This document shows positions 8,701-11,031 of a stretch of DNA of 11,031 nucleotides, in pieces. Source of the DNA: Chitinivibrionales bacterium. Its GTDB lineage: Bacteria; Fibrobacterota; Chitinivibrionia; Chitinivibrionales; FEN-1185. Positions within the stretch are counted from its first letter, which is position 1, and the number at the start of each line of letters is the position of its first letter. The position numbers and the translations under genes are program-made. The notes beneath the pieces are model-generated. The model worked only from the letters and a program-made list of their open reading frames with translations, did no database searches and was not told where the DNA came from. The DNA lies in the NCBI GenBank assembly GCA_028718065.1, contig JAQUMP010000063.1, forward strand, positions 1-11,031, given 5' to 3'.

Positions 8701-9482
8701 ACAGAGGAATACTAACTGGATTTAATGAAGCATTTATTATAGATTCGGCCAAACAAATAAAAAACACGGCAATATTATACGAGGGGAAAGATATTCATAA
8801 GTGGAAAACGGGTAGCTCCACAAAAAGAATAATACTTTTTAAAAGTGGGTGGACTAAATCGGAGTATGGGAATATTTCTGAAAAAAGCGCATGGGCAAGA
8901 ATCAAGCAAAATCACCCACAGATAGCCGCACATTTGGAGCCATTCGAAGAACAAGCCAAAAAAAGATATGACAAAGGTGAATTCTGGTGGGAATTAAGGG
9001 CATGTGGGTATTACGATTTGTTTGATATGCCCAAAATCATATTTCCTAATCTTCAGGTATCAAACAAGTTTGCCTTTGATGAATCTGGATGTTATATCAA
9101 TGCACCTGCTGTTTTCCTATCGGTTAATAATAAATGGTTGTTGGGCATCTTGAATTCAAGAACTGTATGGTATTTTCTTAAGAATATCTGTGTTGAAAGA
9201 AGCGGTGGATATATCGAAGTTAAGCCGCAGTATTTCGAACAGATACCCATTCCAAATGCTATTTCAAAAACACAAAAAGATATTGCGACTGTAGTAGAAA
9301 ACATTATCAACGATGCTAATGAGAATTTGCTTAGCAATGAATGCGTTATCGACGCCCGCGTTGCTCATCTCTACTCCCTCACCGAATCCGAATACCAACT
9401 TATTCTCGAAGGCACCGAAGACACGTTTCGCATAACCGCTCTAAATTATTTCCGTGACATTCAAAAGGGAATATTAAAATGA
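5775..9482 (+). CDS. Eco57I/PglX-like adenine-N6 DNA methyltransferase with C-terminal target recognition domain
   Basis: 1235 residues. Should methylate adenine in a specific DNA site and guide the system. The N-terminal region (1-400) is the helical/accessory part usual in large Type IIG-like methylases; it contains P120-D121 followed after 8 residues by E130-Y-K132, a PD-(D/E)xK-like pattern. Methylase motifs: SKGAYYTPREIV (406-417, motif X), CDPAIGSGAF (521-530, SAM-binding motif I), GVDIDESAI (574-582), CGNSLRG (615-621), and catalytic NPPY (805-808). Between the last two lies a long coiled-coil-like stretch (about 687-795). The target recognition domain (about 970-1165, TaqI-like) includes GILTGFNEAFIID and PKIIFPNL. 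The gene starts 6 bases after the helicase gene with only a weak ribosome site, suggesting coupling, and its stop overlaps the next start (ATGA). GC falls to about 22-27% in recognition-domain lines and recovers near the 3' end. PglX, Type IIG and Type ISP are related alternatives. Confidence 0.92.
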   Translation: MEKSQAIRLIEDVFDTAFSEEKFTLFCTNLLNDLNKAKATPVQSGPYVYEPYRNHIKNFKRIGQYTDPNGELLDILSVKVHNGRKLERTRTGLRNFAIEYLKRKENRDTLLIAFHSDDSPDWRFSFIKLEYKTYKDEKGKIKARQEATSARRYSFLVGENEPCHTAKRQLLPLLLESAANPTLAEIEQCFNIEKVTKEFFEQYKTLFVDLQEQLETLIKKDKRISGDFESKNIESAPFAKKLLGQIVFLYFIQKKGWLGVPKDKSFGQGEKRFLKFLFKQSDQAKANYFNNYLEPLFYEALAVQRSSVDPSFYKKFNCRIPFLNGGLFEPIKDYDWQNTEINLPNEAFSNTTPTKEGDIGTGILDVFDRYNFTVKEDEPLEKEVAVDPEMLGKVFENLLEIKDRKSKGAYYTPREIVHYMCQESLINYLDTALNSATASYQELALNQTDLLGNTGRKQTKLEFENKDIKVPKNDIDAFIKNSHLVVEDNRKKNNSYTWELPDSIQTHAKLFDTALADIKVCDPAIGSGAFPVGMLNEIVKARTALTPYLGLKDDDETRTQYHLKRECIQASLYGVDIDESAIDIAKLRLWLSLVVDEDSIQDIEPLPNLDYKIVCGNSLRGIVIDAFNVSYFEDLEEKKKVYFSVTDPAEKRKLHKEIDGLIYKISNGKKDFDFELYFSEIWHRPSDEVRVVNAQIAALNKQIDAINTALNLNSENEIIKLKFIAAYQQIGIIETELKKIEKNIRDFFGRVSTVDKAIVKEQKDLRYEINTLNHWIEVVNNKIGELNSQLKENAGKSGFDVLIGNPPYIQIQKFSGTQIQKDLANAGFQTFSKTGDIFSLFYEKGIKALSSSGFLCFISNDFTKTKSSSSLRNYIAKETNILSYTDFSSVPVFDATTYPVVLLLSRNKQFRDSFAYIVVGENEWNTKRFVTVNNTGIIKQKNLLKDNWILKSGIGSEILQKIIQHPQLKSVFGKSYRGILTGFNEAFIIDSAKQIKNTAILYEGKDIHKWKTGSSTKRIILFKSGWTKSEYGNISEKSAWARIKQNHPQIAAHLEPFEEQAKKRYDKGEFWWELRACGYYDLFDMPKIIFPNLQVSNKFAFDESGCYINAPAVFLSVNNKWLLGILNSRTVWYFLKNICVERSGGYIEVKPQYFEQIPIPNAISKTQKDIATVVENIINDANENLLSNECVIDARVAHLYSLTESEYQLILEGTEDTFRITALNYFRDIQKGILK

Positions 9483-10573
9483 CGCCGCAAACAAATTTGA
9501 GTTCTATCCGGATAAAAAATTTTAAAGCCGTACGGGATAGCAAAACCATCAAATTAACTCCTTTGACCGTTCTGATTGGTAATAATGGTTCCGGTAAAAG
9601 CAGCCTGATTGAAGCATTGGAAACCATGCAAACTATAGCGGTGCAAGGAATCGATACGGCAATGGCTCCATGGCATGGCTTCGAACATATCTGGAACCAG
9701 GCGGCAAGCCACGAAGTAAGCGCAAAACTTAAAGAGCAGACTCGACTTTCCAATCCAATGGGATTTGCTGCTAATGGCGTCCACGAAGGCAAAAAAGTCA
9801 AACTGGATATTGAATTGTCGCTTGAGCCAAGCAAAAACAAAATTATCCTCTATGAAAATGACCGCAAAAGTTTTGGAATAAGCCGTTCCGGGTGCATTCC
9901 AGTGTCCAATTTTACCGCTATGGCGGACAAATGGCAGTTTATGAAGCTGTTGCCGCAGAACATGTTTGAACCGCTTCCTCAAAAACGAACTCCCGGTAGC
10001 GTACGGTTGCATAAAGACGGCTCAAATATTGCAGAATACCTTCAGAGCATACGCGATCTTGATGTTTCTGCATTCGACGGGATAATCGAAACTCTCAAAT
10101 TTGTCCTACCCTATGCTGAGGATTTCAAGCCTGCCATTACGAGCGAACTTGAAAAGAAAATTTATCTCTTATTATCGGAAAAAGGCATCCCAACAAGTTT
10201 GCCCGGCTGGCTGCTTTCAACTGGAACCGTAAGAATCCTTGCGCTGCTTTCAGTTCTCAGGCACCCGGAACCACCGCCATTTATTGTAATAGAAGAAATC
10301 GAAAATGGCTTAGACCCACGCACAATCCATCTTTTTGTTGAAGAAATACGCTCTTTTGTCCAAGAAGGCGCCGGTCAGGTTTTAATTACAACACATTCGC
10401 CTTATTTGTTGGACTTGCTTCCGCTTTCGAGTATTATCACGGTCGAGCGTGATAAGTTTGGGGCACCCGTTTTTAGTCGCCCAGCCGATCAAGAAGCACT
10501 TGTAAAATGGGCAAAAGATTTTACTCCTGGAAAGCTTTATACCATGGGTACTTTGACCGGGGGTAAGAAATGA
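9479..10573 (+). CDS. AAA_21-type (SMC/RecF-like) ATPase of an ATPase-TOPRIM pair
   Basis: 364-residue ABC/SMC-like ATPase. It begins with IRIKNFKAVRD (10-20), the typical RecF/OLD-type entry strand, then Walker A GNNGSGKSS (34-42). After a helical/variable middle region come a signature-like LSTGTVRIL (246-254), Walker B FIVIEE (268-273) with the D-loop ENGLDP (275-280), and the H-loop TTHSPYLLD (304-312). The two signature elements let such ATPases sandwich ATP as dimers. ATG overlaps the methyltransferase stop (ATGA, 9479-9482), with GGGA upstream, and its own stop overlaps the next gene the same way, so all three products are probably made in linked amounts. In related defence pairs the ATPase senses a trigger or restrains a TOPRIM-like effector. 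That role is inferred here; the ATPase fold is clear. Confidence 0.9.
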   Translation: MTPQTNLSSIRIKNFKAVRDSKTIKLTPLTVLIGNNGSGKSSLIEALETMQTIAVQGIDTAMAPWHGFEHIWNQAASHEVSAKLKEQTRLSNPMGFAANGVHEGKKVKLDIELSLEPSKNKIILYENDRKSFGISRSGCIPVSNFTAMADKWQFMKLLPQNMFEPLPQKRTPGSVRLHKDGSNIAEYLQSIRDLDVSAFDGIIETLKFVLPYAEDFKPAITSELEKKIYLLLSEKGIPTSLPGWLLSTGTVRILALLSVLRHPEPPPFIVIEEIENGLDPRTIHLFVEEIRSFVQEGAGQVLITTHSPYLLDLLPLSSIITVERDKFGAPVFSRPADQEALVKWAKDFTPGKLYTMGTLTGGKK

Positions 10574-10995
10574 AGCTCGGACTCATCTTTGAATGCGGCC
10601 CGGATGGACCGGATATTAAGGTTTGCACATATCTTCTTAAAATGCTCGACCAAAATATTGATTTCAGTTACCGTGCATTAACGAATAAGCCTGGTTTGAT
10701 AAATGATTGCGGGAAAACGGCAAAGGACCTCATCAATCTCGAAAAATGCGGAAAAGTTATCGTAATTTGGGATTTGTACCCGGCCTGGCGGGAAAAAGGC
10801 CAGAAACCTTGCCGTCATAAAGACAAAGAATCCATCGCAGAAGCAATGAAAAATGCCGGCGTAAAAGTATCGCAATATGAAGTTGTTTGCATTGAAGAAG
10901 AGCTTGAATGCATAAAATTGCCCGATTCGGCACCTCAGGATCGTTTGATCCGGCACCCTAAAATTGTTTCGTCCGGCACCCCAGGATTGTCCTAA
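10570..10995 (+). CDS. DUF4276-like (TOPRIM-like) protein, C-terminus probably lost to an insertion
   Basis: The open frame is 141 codons, but only the first 113 look native. It starts KLGLIFECGPDGPD, where E8 fits the lead glutamate of TOPRIM-type folds, and has a second strand VIVIWDLYPAW (63-73) with D68. Strand VVCIEEELE (105-113) matches the DUF4276 segment that normally continues A-W and then a further domain. Here it changes abruptly at residue 114 (codon at 10909) into sequence encoded by 23-base repeats, ending at TAA 10993-10995. DUF4276 proteins are usually much longer (near 200 residues, from memory). ATG overlaps the ATPase stop (ATGA), the usual pairing for this family. It is the likely effector partner of the ATPase, and is probably inactive in this copy. 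Family assignment is by remembered motif only. Confidence 0.65.
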   Translation: MKLGLIFECGPDGPDIKVCTYLLKMLDQNIDFSYRALTNKPGLINDCGKTAKDLINLEKCGKVIVIWDLYPAWREKGQKPCRHKDKESIAEAMKNAGVKVSQYEVVCIEEELECIKLPDSAPQDRLIRHPKIVSSGTPGLS

Positions 10996-11031
10996 CCGGC
11001 ACCTTTTTCCGGATTATAATTCCAGGGTGCC
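10909..11031. mobile_element. Probable terminus of an insertion element (IS21-like end architecture possible), partial
   Basis: From 10909 onward the sequence stops matching the expected protein and starts with TG, the terminal dinucleotide of many insertion sequences. It then shows evenly spaced repeats like the multiple terminal repeats that bind transposase in IS21-family elements. A perfect TATAAT (11015-11020) could belong to an inward transposase promoter, though no -35 box is at the right distance. No transposase gene is in the window, so the family is a guess. Confidence 0.4.
10928..11003 (+). repeat. Four direct CGGCACC repeats with an exact 23-base period
   Basis: CGGCACC occurs at 10928-10934, 10951-10957, 10974-10980 and 10997-11003, each exactly 23 bases apart. 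The intervening 16 bases are partly conserved in the first three units (CAGGAT or AAAATTG, then GTTT or GTCC and TC). The inverse, GGTGCC, appears at 11026-11031. The spacing, close to two helical turns, suits a row of protein-binding sites on one DNA face. Confidence 0.85.

Noticed and set aside
9554..10012. 152-codon and neighbouring 146-codon minus-strand frames opposite the ATPase gene
   Set aside because: Both are antisense to a gene with clear Walker motifs, and neither shows a domain or a ribosome site worth noting.
2583..10995. BREX or DISARM system
   Set aside because: No PglZ phosphatase, BrxC/BrxL, DrmA or DrmB is present. The methylase resembles PglX and the PLD domain recalls DrmC, but the defining partners are missing from the visible window.
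10928..11003. CRISPR array
   Set aside because: Only 7-8 bases are fully conserved per 23-base unit and the rest is partly conserved too, so there is no repeat/spacer split of CRISPR size; no cas genes are in view.
10998..11031. Rho-independent terminator from GGCACC...GGTGCC
   Set aside because: The 6-base arms are separated by a 22-base loop and no T-run follows within the window; the arms are better explained as repeat units in opposite orientation.

Overview
The window is bacterial. It carries a bacterial-type tRNA-guanine transglycosylase (tgt) with its zinc site, bacterial ATGA gene overlaps and Shine-Dalgarno motifs. I cannot name the lineage. The base composition is two-part. The left part (about 1-2525: an envelope-type glycosyltransferase and tgt) is GC-rich; one hand-counted 60-base line in tgt is about 68% GC. 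The right part (about 2583 to 10908) is clearly lower, about 42% in a line of the helicase gene and down to 22-27% in the DNA-recognition part of the methyltransferase. The right part therefore looks like an acquired island beside a housekeeping gene.

Layout: (1) 1-1001, minus strand: a family 2 glycosyltransferase followed 2 bases later by the first 23 codons of another gene that runs off the window. (2) 1002-1284: a divergent intergenic region with possible promoters for both sides. (3) 1285-2523, plus strand: tgt, complete, with an unusual acidic tail. (4) 2524-2582: a 59-base gap holding a 13-codon mini-ORF (2549-2590) that reads like the first residues of a response regulator. (5) 2583-10908: a tight four-gene plus-strand operon. 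It encodes a PLD-nuclease/SF2 (SNF2-like) helicase, a 1235-residue Eco57I-type adenine-N6 methyltransferase with target-recognition domain, an AAA_21-type ATPase, and a small DUF4276-like (TOPRIM-like) protein. The gaps are 6 bases, then two 4-base ATGA overlaps. (6) 10909-11031: probable end of an insertion element, with four copies of CGGCACC spaced at exactly 23 bases, which appears to cut off the last gene at residue 113.

How the genes may work together: the helicase and methyltransferase look like a two-protein version of the nuclease-helicase-methylase-TRD arrangement of Type ISP restriction enzymes, with a PLD nuclease in place of an Mrr-type one. The ATPase/TOPRIM-like pair recalls known ATPase-TOPRIM defence modules (PARIS, OLD, Gabija). 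The simplest reading is a composite anti-phage operon: a methylation-guarded DNA translocase/nuclease plus an ATPase-effector pair. The effector gene is probably broken here by a mobile element. This functional reading is inference from domain motifs; no homology search was possible.
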